35,700 nt of DNA from Saccoglossus kowalevskii (Eukaryota > Hemichordata > Enteropneusta > Harrimaniidae): positions 1 to 35,700 of the forward strand of contig NW_003114628.1 of NCBI RefSeq assembly GCF_000003605.2, given 5' to 3'. The notes below the pieces were generated by a model, which had not been told where the DNA came from, did not search any database, and worked only from the letters and a program-made list of their open reading frames with translations. The translations under genes were made by a program, and so were the position numbers. Position 1 is the first letter of the stretch. The number at the start of each line of letters is the position of its first letter. Shown piece after piece: positions 1 to 9,544 of the stretch.

Positions 1-42
1 AAATACGACGCAAAACAACAAAAACTATTATATAGCACAATC

Positions 43-114
43 TGCCGAGACCAGGATTCGAACCTGGGTTATTGCGTGCACAACGCAATGTCCTAACCAC
101 TAGACGATCACGGC
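43..114 (-). tRNA. tRNA-His: Unit 1: tRNA-His(GTG), class T
   Basis: Loop TTGTGCA, so G37C and C38A; all other arms modal. Tail T5, with one extra base in the 3' flank (ctattatat). Same as units 11 and 51. Confidence 0.82.
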
Positions 115-146
115 TAGCTAGAGTCATGTTCGGATTACGTGCTACA

Positions 147-175
147 CAGTAAGCGACGAATAAGTATAGTGCATT
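147..175 (-). promoter_or_regulatory. Invariant block 33-61 nt upstream of each tRNA (example)
   Basis: The plus-strand block running from cagtaagcg to agtgcatt recurs with very few changes after nearly every tRNA copy. In the tRNA sense it reads from AATGCACTATACTTATTCG to CGCTTACTG and sits at about -61 to -33. It contains a weak TATA-like ACTATA near -55. Its constancy, compared with the variable sequence around it, could reflect a 5' element for pol III or simply recent homogenisation. Only one example is listed; each unit has its own. Confidence 0.4.
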
Positions 176-306
176 GATCTTGCATTTAATCTACAGTTTA
201 TGATGACTGCGTGATTATGTTTGCCAACCTGTTACCCTGGAAGTAAAATTGAATGTAGAATCCCAAAATACGACGCAAAACAAAAAAAACTACATATAGC
301 ACAATC

Positions 307-378
307 TGCCGAGACCAGGATTCGAACCTGGGTTATTGCGGCCACAACGCAATGTCCTAACCACTAGACGATCACGGC
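307..378 (-). tRNA. tRNA-His: Unit 2: tRNA-His(GTG), modal
   Basis: Modal sequence with the longest tail type, T8 (282-289), shared only with units 12 and 52. A and B boxes intact. Good candidate for an expressible copy. Confidence 0.93.
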
Positions 379-537
379 TAGCTAGAGTCTTGTTCGGATA
401 ACGTGATGCTCAGTAAGCGACGAATAAGTATAGTGCATTTAATCTACAGTTTATGATGACTGCGTGATTATGTTTGCCAACCTGTTACCCTGGAAGTAAA
501 ATTGAATGTAGAATCCCAAAATACGACGCAAAACAAC

Positions 538-542
538 AAAAA
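538..542 (-). terminator. Pol III type T5 terminator (example)
   Basis: AAAAA on the plus strand gives TTTTT in the transcript sense, starting 18 nt after the 3' end of unit 3. The same position holds T5 in about half of the units, T7 or T8 in some, and an interrupted run in others. The tail type is given in each tRNA entry. Confidence 0.8.
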
Positions 543-559
543 CTACATATAGCACAATC

Positions 560-631
560 TGCCGAGACCAGGATTTGAACCTGGGTTATTGCGGGCACAA
601 CGCAATGTCCTAACCACTAGACGATCACGGC
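560..631 (-). tRNA. tRNA-His: Unit 3: tRNA-His(GTG), class H
   Basis: Class H loop (C37) with an intact T stem, and G57A in the T loop, which keeps a purine. Tail T5. Copied in unit 53. Confidence 0.82.
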
Positions 632-816
632 TAGCTAGAGTCATGTTCGGATTACGTGCTATTCAGTAAGCGACGAATAAGTATAGTGCATTGATCTTGC
701 ATTTAATCTGAAGTTTATAATGACTGCGTGATTATGTTTGCTAACCTGTTACCCTTGAAACGAATTGAATGTAGAATCCCAAAATACGACTCAAAACAAC
801 GACATAACGCACAATC

Positions 817-888
817 TGCCGAGACCAGGATTCGAACCTGGGTTATTGCGGTCACAATGGAATGTCCTATCCACTAGACGATCACGGC
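817..888 (-). pseudogene. Unit 4: tRNA-His-like, class D
   Basis: Broken anticodon stem with C29-C41 and A31-C39 mismatches; T20A. D stem is modal. Tail T4. Unlike other class D units, its 5' flank is the ctagctagagtc type, so it is a D/G hybrid at its 5' edge. Confidence 0.72.
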
Positions 889-1079
889 TAGCTAGAGTCA
901 TGTTCGGATTACGTGTTACGCGGTAAGCGACGAATAAGTATAGTGCATTGAACTTGCATTTAAACTACAGTTTATAATGACTGCGTGATTATGATTCGTA
1001 ACCTGTCACTCTGAAATGGAATTGAATGTAGAATTCCAAAATACGACGCAAAACAACAAAAACTACATATAGCACAATC

Positions 1080-1151
1080 TGCCGAGACCAGGATTCGAAA
1101 CTGAGTTATTGCGGGCACAACGCAATGTCCTAACCACTAGACGATCACGGC
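1080..1151 (-). tRNA. tRNA-His: Unit 5: tRNA-His(GTG), class H, B box G53T
   Basis: C37 loop. G53T breaks the conserved 53-61 pair of the B box; C49T adds a wobble. Tail T5. Copy at unit 45 lacks C49T. Probably weak or inactive. Confidence 0.62.
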
Positions 1152-1347
1152 TAGCTAGAGTCATGTTCGGATAACGTGATGCTCAGTAAGCGACGAATAA
1201 GTATAGTGCATTTATTTTGCATTTAATCTTCAGTTTATGATGACTGCAGTGCGTTATTATGTTTGCTAACATGTTAACCTGGAAAAGAATTGAAAGTAGA
1301 ATCCCAAAATACGACTCAAAACAACAAAAACTACATATCGCACAATC

Positions 1348-1419
1348 TGCCGAGACCAGGATTCGAACCTGGGTTATTGCGGCCACAACGCAATGTCCTA
1401 ACCACTAGACGATCACGGC
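1348..1419 (-). tRNA. tRNA-His: Unit 6: tRNA-His(GTG), modal
   Basis: Modal sequence. Tail T5, 3' flank of the tatcgcac type. The 5' flank has catattcgg. Copied in unit 46. Confidence 0.93.
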
Positions 1420-1611
1420 TAGCTAGAGTCATATTCGGATAACGTGATGCTCAGTAAGCGACGAATAAGTATAGTGCATTGATCCTGCATTTAATCTACA
1501 GTTTATGATGACTGCGTGATTATGTTTGCCAACCTGTTACCCTGGAAGTAAAATTGAATGTAGAATCCCAAAATACGACTCAAAACAACAAGAACTACAT
1601 ATAGCACAATG

Positions 1612-1683
1612 TGCCGAGACCAGGATTCGAACCTGGGTTATTGCGGCCACAACGCAATGTCCTAACCACTAGACGATTACGGC
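1612..1683 (-). tRNA. tRNA-His: Unit 7: tRNA-His(GTG), G6A
   Basis: G6A gives a second acceptor mismatch (A6-C67) next to U5-U68. Otherwise modal. Split tail; 3' flank reads caatg rather than caatc. Copied in unit 47. Confidence 0.82.
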
Positions 1684-1870
1684 TAGCTAGAGTCATGTTC
1701 GGATAACGTGATGCTCAGTAAGCGACGAATAAGTATAGTGCATTTATTTTGCATTTAATCTACAGTTTATAATGATTGCGTGATTATGATTCGTAACCTC
1801 TTACCCTTGAAACGAATTGAATGTAGAATCCCAAAATAAACGACTCAAAACAACGACATAACGTACAATC

Positions 1871-1942
1871 TGCCGAGACCAGGATTCGAACCTGGGTTAT
1901 TGCGGTCACAATGGAATGTCCTATCCACTATACGATCACGGC
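1871..1942 (-). pseudogene. Unit 8: tRNA-His-like, class D, C12A
   Basis: Class D anticodon stem, plus C12A giving A12-G23 in the D stem. Tail T4. 3' flank has cgtac for cgcac. Copied in unit 48. Confidence 0.72.
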
Positions 1943-2131
1943 TAGCCAGTCATGTTCTGATTACGTGTTACGCTGTAAGCGACGAATAAGTATAGTGCAT
2001 TGAACTTGCATTTAATCTACAGTTTATAATGACTGCGTGATTATGATTCGTAACCTGTAACTCTGAAATGGAATTGAATGTAGAATCCCAAAATACGACT
2101 CAAAACAACAAGAACTACATATAGCACAATC

Positions 2132-2203
2132 TGCCGAGACCAGGATTCGAACCTGGGTTATTGCGGCCACAACGAAATGTCCTAACCACTAGACGATCAC
2201 GGC
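2132..2203 (-). tRNA. tRNA-His: Unit 9: tRNA-His(GTG), G29T
   Basis: G29T leaves a T29-C41 mismatch in the anticodon stem. Class G loop. Split tail. Copied in unit 49. Confidence 0.8.
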
Positions 2204-2395
2204 TAGCTAGAGTCATGTTCGGATTACGTGCTACTCAGTAAGCGACGAATAAGTATAGTGCATTGATCTTGCATTTAATCTACAGTTTATGATGACTGCG
2301 TGATTATGTTTGCCAACCTGTTACCCTGGAAGTAAAATTGAATGCAGAATTCCAAAATACGACGCAAAACAACAAGAACTACATATAGCACAATC

Positions 2396-2467
2396 TGCCG
2401 AGACCAGGATTCGAACCTGGGTTATTGCGGCCACAACGCAATGTCCTAACCACTAGACGATCACGGC
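2396..2467 (-). tRNA. tRNA-His: Unit 10: tRNA-His(GTG), modal
   Basis: Modal sequence. Split tail. The 5' flank lacks the agagt pentamer (ctagctcatg), a marker shared only with unit 50. Confidence 0.92.
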
Positions 2468-2654
2468 TAGCTCATGTTCGGATTACGTGCTACTCAGTAA
2501 GCGACGAATAAGTATAGCGCATTGATCTTGCATTTAATCTACAGTTTATGATGACTGCGTGATTATGTTTGCCAACCTGTTACCCTGGAAGTAAAATTGA
2601 ATGCAGAATTCCAAAATACGACGCAAAACAACAAAAACTACATATAGCACAATC

Positions 2655-2726
2655 TGCCGAGACCAGGATTCGAACCTGGGTTATTGCGTGCACAACGCAA
2701 TGTCCTAACCACTAGACGATCACGGC
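2655..2726 (-). tRNA. tRNA-His: Unit 11: tRNA-His(GTG), class T
   Basis: Loop TTGTGCA, other arms modal. Tail T5. Matches unit 1 (offset 2,612) and unit 51. Confidence 0.82.
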
Positions 2727-2918
2727 TAGCTAGAGTCATGTTCGGATTACGTGCTACACAGTAAGCGACGAATAAGTATAGTGCATTGATCTTGCATTTA
2801 ATCTACAGTTTATGATGACTGCGTGATTATGTTTGCCAACCTGTTACCCTGGAAGTAAAATTGAATGTAGAATCCCAAAATACGACGCAAAACAAAAAAA
2901 ACTACATATAGCACAATC

Positions 2919-2990
2919 TGCCGAGACCAGGATTCGAACCTGGGTTATTGCGGCCACAACGCAATGTCCTAACCACTAGACGATCACGGC
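2919..2990 (-). tRNA. tRNA-His: Unit 12: tRNA-His(GTG), modal
   Basis: Modal sequence with T8 tail. The 5' flank reads gtcttgttcgg, as in units 2 and 52. Confidence 0.93.
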
Positions 2991-3175
2991 TAGCTAGAGT
3001 CTTGTTCGGATAACGTGATGCTCAGTAAGCGACGAATAAAGTATAGTGCATTTATTTGCATTTAATCTGAAGTTTATAATGACTACGTGAATTATGTTTG
3101 CTAACCTGTAACCTTGAAACGAATTGAATGTAGAATCCCAAAATACGACTCAAAATAACGACATAACGCACAATC

Positions 3176-3246
3176 TGCCGAGACAGGATTCGAACCTGGG
3201 TTATTGCGGTCACAATGGAATGTCCTATCCACTATACGATCACGGC
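3176..3246 (-). pseudogene. Unit 13: tRNA-His-like, class D, 71 nt
   Basis: Class D with C12A and a one-base deletion in the 3' strand of the T stem (gagacagg), which breaks the T arm. Tail T4. Confidence 0.75.
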
Positions 3247-3435
3247 TAGCCAGTCATGTTATGATTACGTGTTACGCTGTAAGCGACGAATAAGTATAGT
3301 GCATTGAACTTGCATTTAATCTACAGTTTATAATGACTGCGTGATTATGATTCGTAACCTGTTACTCTGAAATGGAATTGAATGTAGAATCTCAAAATAC
3401 GACTCAAAACAACAAAAACTACATATCGCACAATC

Positions 3436-3507
3436 TGCCGAGACCAGGATTTGAACCTGGGTTATTGCGGCCACAACGCAATGTCCTAACCACTAGACGA
3501 TCACGGC
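3436..3507 (-). tRNA. tRNA-His: Unit 14: tRNA-His(GTG), G57A
   Basis: Class G with G57A, a purine-for-purine change in the T loop. Tail T5. Confidence 0.9.
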
Positions 3508-3698
3508 TAGCTAGAGTCATGTTCGGATTACGTGCTACTCAGTAAGCGACGAATAAGTATAGTGCATTGATCTTGCATTTAATCTACAGTTGATGATGAC
3601 TGCGTAATTATGTTTGCTAACCTGTCACTCTGAAATGGAATTGAATGTAGAATTCCAAAATACGACGCAAAACAACAAAAACTACATATAGCACAATC

Positions 3699-3770
3699 TG
3701 CCGAGAACAGGATTCGAAACTGGGTTATTGCGGGCACAACGCAATGTCCTAACCACTAGACGATCACGGC
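3699..3770 (-). tRNA. tRNA-His: Unit 15: tRNA-His(GTG), class H, damaged T stem
   Basis: C37 loop; G53T and G65T break both ends of the T stem. Tail T5. The 5' flank has catgttcgtat, shared with unit 55. Confidence 0.58.
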
Positions 3771-3961
3771 TAGCTAGAGTCATGTTCGTATAACGTGATG
3801 CTCAGTAAGCGACGAATAAGTATAGTGCATTTATTTTGCATTTAATCTACAGTTTATGATGACTGCGTTATTATGTTTTCTAACCTGTTACCCTGGAAAA
3901 GAATTGAAAGTAGAATCCCGAAATACGACTCAAAACAACAAAAACTACATATCGCACAATC

Positions 3962-4033
3962 TGCCGAGACCAGGATTCGAACCTGAGTTATTGCGGTCAC
4001 AATGGAATGTCCTATCCACTAGACGATCACGGC
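3962..4033 (-). pseudogene. Unit 16: tRNA-His-like, class D
   Basis: Class D anticodon stem with C49T (T49-G65 wobble). D stem modal. Tail T5. Confidence 0.7.
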
Positions 4034-4216
4034 TAGCCAGTCATGTCCTGATTAGGTGCTACTCAGTAAGCGACGAATAAGTATAGTGCATTGATCTTGC
4101 ATTTAATCTGAAGTTTATAATGACTGCGTGATTATGTTTGCTAACCTGTTACCCTTGAAACGAATTGAATGTAGAATCCCAAAATACGACTCAAAACAAC
4201 GACATAACGCACAATC

Positions 4217-4288
4217 TGCCGAGACCAGGATTCGAACCTGGGTTATTGCGGCCACAACGCAATGTCCTAACCACTAGACGATCACGGC
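4217..4288 (-). tRNA. tRNA-His: Unit 17: tRNA-His(GTG), modal
   Basis: Modal sequence. Tail T4 in a cgacataacgcac 3' flank. Confidence 0.92.
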
Positions 4289-4480
4289 TAGCTAGAGTCA
4301 TGTTCGGATTACGTGCTACTCAGTAAGCGACGAATAAGTATAGTGCATTGATCTTGCATTTAATCTACAGTTTATGATGACTGCGTGATTATGTTTGCCA
4401 ACCTGTTACCCTGGAAGTAAAATTGAATGCAGAATTCCAAAATACGACGCAAAACAACAAGAACTACATATAGCACAATC

Positions 4481-4552
4481 TGCCGAGACCAGGATTCGAA
4501 CCTGGGTTATTGCGGCCACAACGCAATGTCCTAACCACTAGACGATCACGGC
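4481..4552 (-). tRNA. tRNA-His: Unit 18: tRNA-His(GTG), modal
   Basis: Modal sequence. Split tail. The 5' flank has cagtaagtgacg, a rare change in the otherwise constant upstream block, shared with unit 115. Confidence 0.92.
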
Positions 4553-4744
4553 TAGCTAGAGTCATGTTCGGATTACGTGCTACTCAGTAAGTGACGAATA
4601 AGTATAGTGCATTGATCTTGCATTTAACCTACAGTTTATGATGACTGCGTGATTATGTTTGCCAACCTGTTACCCTGGAAGTAAAATTGAATGTAGAATC
4701 CCAAAATACGACGCAAAACAACACAAACTACATATAGCACAATC

Positions 4745-4816
4745 TGCCGAGACCAGGATTCGAACCTGGGTTACTGCGGGCACAACGCAATGTCCTAACC
4801 ACTAGACGATCACGGC
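4745..4816 (-). tRNA. tRNA-His: Unit 19: tRNA-His(GTG), class H, A43G
   Basis: C37 loop with intact T stem; A43G gives a T27-G43 wobble. The tail run is broken to TTT (cacaaac), leaving a distal TTTT. Copied in unit 116. Confidence 0.82.
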
Positions 4817-5008
4817 TAGCTAGAGTCATGTTCGGATTACGTGCTACACAGTAAGCGACGAATAAGTATAGTGCATTGATCTTGCATTTAATCTACAGTT
4901 TATGATGACTGCGTGATTATGTTTGCCAACCTGTTACCCTGGAAGTAAAATTGAATGTAGAATCCCAAAATACGACGCAAAACAACAAAAACTACATATA
5001 GCACATTC

Positions 5009-5080
5009 TGCCGAGACCAGGATTCGAACCTGGGTTATTGCGGCCACAACGCAATGTCCTAACCACAAGACGATCACGGC
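5009..5080 (-). tRNA. tRNA-His: Unit 20: tRNA-His(GTG), A14T
   Basis: A14T removes an almost universal base of the D loop and A box. Other arms modal. Tail T5. Its copy, unit 117, is truncated. Confidence 0.78.
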
Positions 5081-5273
5081 TACCTAGAGTCATGTTCGGA
5101 TAACGTGATGCTCAGTAAGCGACGAATAAGTATAGTGCATTTATTTTGCATTTAATCTACAGTTTATGATGACTGCGTTATTATGTTTGCTAACCTGTTA
5201 CCCTGGAAAAGAATTGAAAGTAGAATCCCAAAATACAACTCAAAATAACAAAACAACGACATAACGCACAATC

Positions 5274-5345
5274 TGCCGAGACCAGGATTCGAACCTGGGT
5301 TATTGCGGCCACAACGCAATGTACTAACCACTAGACGATAACGGC
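5274..5345 (-). tRNA. tRNA-His: Unit 21: tRNA-His(GTG), G6T and G23T
   Basis: G6T adds T6-C67 beside U5-U68; G23T gives C12-T23 in the D stem. Tail: two TTTT runs. Unit 118 is the related copy. Confidence 0.72.
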
Positions 5346-5536
5346 TAGCTAGAGTCATGTTCGGATTACGTGCTACTCAGTAAGCGACGAATAAGTATAG
5401 TGCATTGATCTTGCATTTAATCTACAGTTTATGATGACTGCGTAATTATGTTTGCTAACCTGTCACTCTGAAATGGAATTGAATGTAGAATTCCAAAATA
5501 CGACGCAAAACAACAAAAACTACATATAGCACAATC

Positions 5537-5608
5537 TGCCGAGACCAGGATTCGAAACTGGGTTATTGCGGGCACAACGCAATGTCCTAACCACTAGACG
5601 ATCACGGC
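5537..5608 (-). tRNA. tRNA-His: Unit 22: tRNA-His(GTG), class H, B box G53T
   Basis: C37 loop, G53T. Tail T5. The 5' spacer has the private marker cagtaagttacg shared with unit 62, although unit 62 has an intact T stem. Confidence 0.63.
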
Positions 5609-5799
5609 TAGCTAGAGTCATGTTCGGATATCGTGCTACTCAGTAAGTTACGAATAAGTATAGTGCATTGATCTTGCATTTAATCTACAGTTTATGATGA
5701 CTGCGTTATTATGTTTTCTAACCTGTTACCATGGAAAAGAATTGAAAGTAGAATTCCAAAATACGACTCAAAACAACAAAAACTACATATCGCACAATC

Positions 5800-5871
5800 T
5801 GCCGAGACCAGGATTCGAACCTGGGTTATTGCGGTCACAATGGAATGTCCTATCCACTAGACGATCACGGC
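5800..5871 (-). pseudogene. Unit 23: tRNA-His-like, class D
   Basis: Plain class D, modal D stem and T arm. Tail T5. Copied in unit 63. Confidence 0.72.
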
Positions 5872-6054
5872 TAGCCAGTCATGTCCTGATTAGGTGCTAC
5901 TCAGTAAGCGACGAATAAGTATAGTGCATTGATCTTGCATTTAATCTGAAGTTTATAATGACTGCGGTATTATGTTTGCTAACCTGTTACCCTTGAAACG
6001 AATTGAATGTAGAATCCCAAAATACGACTCAAAACAACGACATAACGCACAATC

Positions 6055-6126
6055 TGCCGAGACCAGGATTCGAACCGGGGTTATTGCGGCCACAACGCAA
6101 TGTCCTAACCACTAGACGATCACGGC
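6055..6126 (-). tRNA. tRNA-His: Unit 24: tRNA-His(GTG), A51C
   Basis: A51C gives a C51-T63 mismatch in the middle of the T stem. Tail T4. Unit 64 is the intact counterpart. Confidence 0.82.
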
Positions 6127-6319
6127 TAGCTAGAGTCATGTTTGGATAACGTGATGCTCAGTAAGCGACGAATAAGTATAGTGCATTTATTTTGCATTTA
6201 ATCTACAGTTTATGATGACTGCGTTATTATGTTTGCTAACCTGTTACCCTGGAAAAGAATTGAAAGTAGAATCCCAAAATACGACTCAAAATAACAAAAC
6301 AACGACGTAACGCACAATC

Positions 6320-6391
6320 TGCCGAGACCAGGATTCGAACCTGGGTTATTGCGGCCACAACGCAATGTCCTAACCACTAGACGATCACGGC
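6320..6391 (-). tRNA. tRNA-His: Unit 25: tRNA-His(GTG), modal
   Basis: Modal sequence. Tail: two TTTT runs, 3' flank with acgacgtaac. Copied in units 65 and 135. Confidence 0.92.
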
Positions 6392-6582
6392 TAGCTAGAG
6401 TCATGTTCGGATTACGTGTTACTCAGTAAGCGACGAATAAGTATAGTGCATTGATCTTGCATTTAATCTACAGTTTATGATGACTGCGTAATTATGTTTG
6501 CTAACCTGTCACTCTGAAATGGAATTGAATGTAGAATTGCAAAATACGACGCAAGACAACAAAAACTACATATAGCACAATC

Positions 6583-6654
6583 TGCCGAGACCAGGATTCG
6601 AAACTGGGTTATTGCGGGCACAACGCAATGTCCTAACCACTAGACGATCACGGC
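6583..6654 (-). tRNA. tRNA-His: Unit 26: tRNA-His(GTG), class H, B box G53T
   Basis: C37 loop, G53T. Tail T5; the distal run is lost (gcaagacaac). Copied in units 66 and 136. Confidence 0.63.
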
Positions 6655-6846
6655 TAGCTAGAGTCATGTTCGGATAACGTGATGCTCAGTAAGCGACGAA
6701 TAAGTATAGTGCATTTATTTTGCATTTAATCTACAGTTTATGATGACTGCGTTATTATGTTTGCTAACCTGTTACCCTGGAAAAGAATTGAAAGTAGAAT
6801 CCCAAAATACGACTCAAAACAACAAAAAAATACATATCGCACAATC

Positions 6847-6918
6847 TGCCGAGAGCAGGATTCGTACCTGGGTTATTGCGGTCACAATGGAATGTCCTAT
6901 CCACTAGACGATCACGGC
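6847..6918 (-). pseudogene. Unit 27: tRNA-His-like, class D, T-arm changes
   Basis: Class D with G65C and T55A, the latter replacing the invariant T-loop T55 in the B box. Tail T7. Copied in unit 67. Confidence 0.75.
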
Positions 6919-7101
6919 TAGCCAGTCATGTCCTGATTAGGTGCTACTCAGTAAGCGACGAATAAGTATAGTGCATTGATCTTGCATTTAATCTGAAGTT
7001 TATAATTACTGCGTGATTATGTTTGCTAACCTGTTACCCTTGAAACAAATTGAAGGTAGAATCCCAAAATACAACTCAAAACAACGACATAACGCACAAT
7101 C

Positions 7102-7173
7102 TGCCGAGACTAGGATTCGAACCTGGGTTATTGCGGCCACAACGCAATGTCCTAACCACTAGACGATCACGGC
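7102..7173 (-). tRNA. tRNA-His: Unit 28: tRNA-His(GTG), G64A
   Basis: G64A gives C50-A64 in the T stem. Tail T4. Unit 68 is the counterpart, without this change. Confidence 0.82.
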
Positions 7174-7364
7174 TAGCTAGAGTCATGTTCTGATTACGTG
7201 TTACTCAGTAAGCGACGAATAAGTATAGTGCATTGATCTTGCATTTAATCTACAGTTTATGATGACTGCGTAATTATGTTTGCTAACCTGTCACTCTGAA
7301 ATGGAATTGAATGTAGAATTGCAAAATACGACGCAAGACAACAAAAACTACATATAGCACAATC

Positions 7365-7436
7365 TGTCGAGACCAGGATTCGAAACTGGGTTATTGCGGG
7401 CACAACGCAATGTCCTAACCACTAGACGATCACGGC
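7365..7436 (-). tRNA. tRNA-His: Unit 29: tRNA-His(GTG), class H, G53T and G71A
   Basis: C37 loop, G53T, and G71A giving C2-A71 in the acceptor stem. Tail T5. Counterpart unit 69 keeps G53. Confidence 0.58.
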
Positions 7437-7628
7437 TAGCTAGAGTCATGTTCGGATAACGTGATGCTCAGTAAGCGACGAATAAGTATAGTGCATTTAT
7501 TTTGCATTTAATCTACAGTTTATGATGACTGCGTTATTATGTTTGCTAACCTGTTACCCTGGAAAAGAATTGAAAGTAGAATCCCAAAATACGACTCAAA
7601 ACAACAAAAAAATACATATCGCACAATC

Positions 7629-7700
7629 TGCCGAGACCAGGATTCGAACCTGGGTTATTGCGGTCACAATGGAATGTCCTATCCACTATACGATCACGGC
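7629..7700 (-). pseudogene. Unit 30: tRNA-His-like, class D, C12A
   Basis: Class D with A12-G23. Tail T7. Copied in units 58 and 70. Confidence 0.72.
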
Positions 7701-7889
7701 TAGCCAGTCATGTTCTGATTACGTGTTACGCTGTAAGCGACGAATAAGTATAGTGCATTGAACTTGCATTTAATCTACAGTTTATAATGACTGCGTGATT
7801 ATGATTCGTAACCTGTTACTCTGAAATGGAATTGAATGTAGAATCTCAAAATACGACTCAAAACAACAAAAACTACATATCGCACAATC

Positions 7890-7961
7890 TGCCGAGACCA
7901 GGATTCGTACCTGGGTTATTGCGGCCACAACGCAATGTCCTATCCACTAGACGATCACGGC
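7890..7961 (-). tRNA. tRNA-His: Unit 31: tRNA-His(GTG), T20A and T55A
   Basis: Class G anticodon arm with T20A from the class D lineage, and T55A in the B box. Tail T5. Copied in units 59 and 71. Confidence 0.72.
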
Positions 7962-8152
7962 TAGCTAAAGTCATGTTCGGATTAGGTGCTACTCAGTAAG
8001 CGACGAATAAGTATAGTGCATTAAACTTGCATTTAATCTACAGTTTATAATGACTGCGTGATTATGTTTCGTAACCTGTTACTCTGAAATGGAATTGAAT
8101 GTAGAATCTCAAAATACGACTCAAAACAACAAGAACTACATATAGCACAATC

Positions 8153-8224
8153 TGCCGAGACCAGGATTCGAACCTGGGTTATTGCGGCCACAACGCAATG
8201 TCCTAACCACTAGACGATCACGGC
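8153..8224 (-). tRNA. tRNA-His: Unit 32: tRNA-His(GTG), modal
   Basis: Modal sequence. Split tail. Copied in unit 60; unit 72 is a mutated counterpart. Confidence 0.92.
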
Positions 8225-8416
8225 TAGCTAGAGTCATGTTCGGATTACGTGCTACTCAGTAAGCGACGAATAAGTATAGTGCATTGATCTTGCATTTAAT
8301 CTACAGTTTATGATGACTGCGGGATTATGTTTGCCAACCTGTTACCCTGGAAGTAAAATTGAATGTAGAATCCCAAAATACGACGCAAAACAACAAAAAC
8401 TACATATAGCACAATC

Positions 8417-8488
8417 TGCCGAGACCAGGCTTCGAACCTGGGTTATTGCGGCCACAATGGAATGTCCTATCCACTAGACGATCACGGC
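8417..8488 (-). pseudogene. Unit 33: tRNA-His-like, G/D hybrid
   Basis: 3' half of the anticodon arm is class G (loop TTGTGGC) and the 5' strand is class D (TTCCA), with T20A. T60G in the T loop. Tail T5. Copied in unit 73. Looks like an exchange inside the tRNA. Confidence 0.7.
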
Positions 8489-8677
8489 TAGCCAGTCATG
8501 TCCTGATTAGGTGCTACTCAGTAAGCGACGAATAAGTATAGTGCATTGAACTTGCATTTAATCTACAGTTTATGATGACTGCGTAATTATGTTTGCTAAC
8601 CTGTCACTCTGAAATGGAATTGAATGTAGAATTCCAAAATACGACGCAAAACAACAAGAACTACATATAGCACAATC

Positions 8678-8749
8678 TGCCGAGACCAGGATTCGAAACT
8701 GGGTTATTGCGGGCACAACACAATGTCCTAACCACTAGACGATCACGGC
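8678..8749 (-). tRNA. tRNA-His: Unit 34: tRNA-His(GTG), class H, G53T and C30T
   Basis: C37 loop; C30T is a tolerated T30-G40 wobble, G53T damages the B box. Split tail. Copied in unit 74. Confidence 0.6.
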
Positions 8750-8945
8750 TAGCTAGAGTCATGTTCGGATAACGTGATGCTCAGTAAGCGACGAATAAGT
8801 ATAGTGCATTTATTTTTCATTTAATCTACAGTTTATGATGACTGCAGTGCGTTATTATGTTTGCTAACATGTTAACCTGGAAAAGAATTGAAAGTAGAAT
8901 CCCAAAATACGACTCAAAACAACAAAAACTACATATCGCACAATC

Positions 8946-9017
8946 TGCCGAGACCAGGATTCGAACCTGGGTTATTGCGGCCACAACGCAATGTCCTAAC
9001 CACTAGACGATCACGGC
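8946..9017 (-). tRNA. tRNA-His: Unit 35: tRNA-His(GTG), modal
   Basis: Modal sequence. Tail T5. The spacer to its left has the tgactgcagtgcg insertion and aacatgttaacc. Copied in unit 75. Confidence 0.93.
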
Positions 9018-9209
9018 TAGCTAGAGTCATATTCGGATAACGTGATGCTCAGTAAGCGACGAATAAGTATAGTGCATTGATCTTGCATTTAATCTACAGT
9101 TTATGATGACTGCGTGATTATGTTTGCCAACCTGTTACCCTGGAAGTAAAATTGAATGTAGAATCCCAAAATACGACGCAAAACAACAAAAACTACATAT
9201 AGCACAATG

Positions 9210-9281
9210 TGCCGAGACCAGGATTCGAACATGGGTTATTGCGGCCACAACGCAATGTCCTAACCACTAGACGATTACGGC
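9210..9281 (-). tRNA. tRNA-His: Unit 36: tRNA-His(GTG), G6A and G52T
   Basis: A6-C67 in the acceptor stem and T52-C62 in the T stem and B box. Tail T5. Counterpart unit 76 lacks G52T. Confidence 0.7.
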
Positions 9282-9472
9282 TAGCTAGAGTCATGTTCGG
9301 ATAACGTGATGCTCAGTAAGCGACGAATAAGTATAGTGCATTTATTTTGCATTTAATCTACAGTTTATAATGACTGCGTGATTATGATTCGTAACCTGTT
9401 ACTCTGAAATGGAATTGAATGTAGAATCTCAAAATACGACTCAAAACAACAAAAACTACATATCGCACAATA

Positions 9473-9544
9473 TGCCGAGACCAGGATTCGAACCTGGGTT
9501 ATTGCGGCCACAACGCAATGTCCTAACCACTAGACGATCACGGC
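9473..9544 (-). tRNA. tRNA-His: Unit 37: tRNA-His(GTG), modal
   Basis: Modal sequence; 3' flank has caata for caatc. Tail T5. The 5' flank has gtcaggttcgg. Copied in unit 77. Confidence 0.92.

Larger units (their letters stand above)
1001..3040. repeat. Higher-order repeat block A, left part (units 5-12)
   Basis: Units 5 to 12 match units 45 to 52 at a constant offset of 10,503 bp. The match includes private markers: aacgaaatg in units 9 and 49, the short ctagctcatg junction after units 10 and 50, and the T8 tail of units 12 and 52. Both copies diverge together just after unit 12/52, near 3040 and 13543. Confidence 0.9.

Noticed and set aside
111-122. CTAGCTAG palindrome next to the 5' end of most tRNA copies as a hairpin or integration site
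   Set aside because: Eight bases without a loop cannot form a stable hairpin, and the motif is absent from class D flanks. It appears to be just part of the repeat.
165-170. TATA box for the tRNA or for a pol II gene
   Set aside because: ACTATA is weak and lies about 50-55 nt upstream, farther than the usual pol III TATA position near -30. It is mentioned only as part of the conserved upstream block.
115-306. A second small RNA gene (5S rRNA, U6 or other) inside the spacer
   Set aside because: I looked on both strands for 5S internal control motifs, U6 core sequence and another tRNA fold and recognised none.
817-888. Class D as a different tRNA isotype
   Set aside because: The anticodon is still GTG and the acceptor and T arms are tRNA-His. 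Only the anticodon stem and nearby bases are altered.
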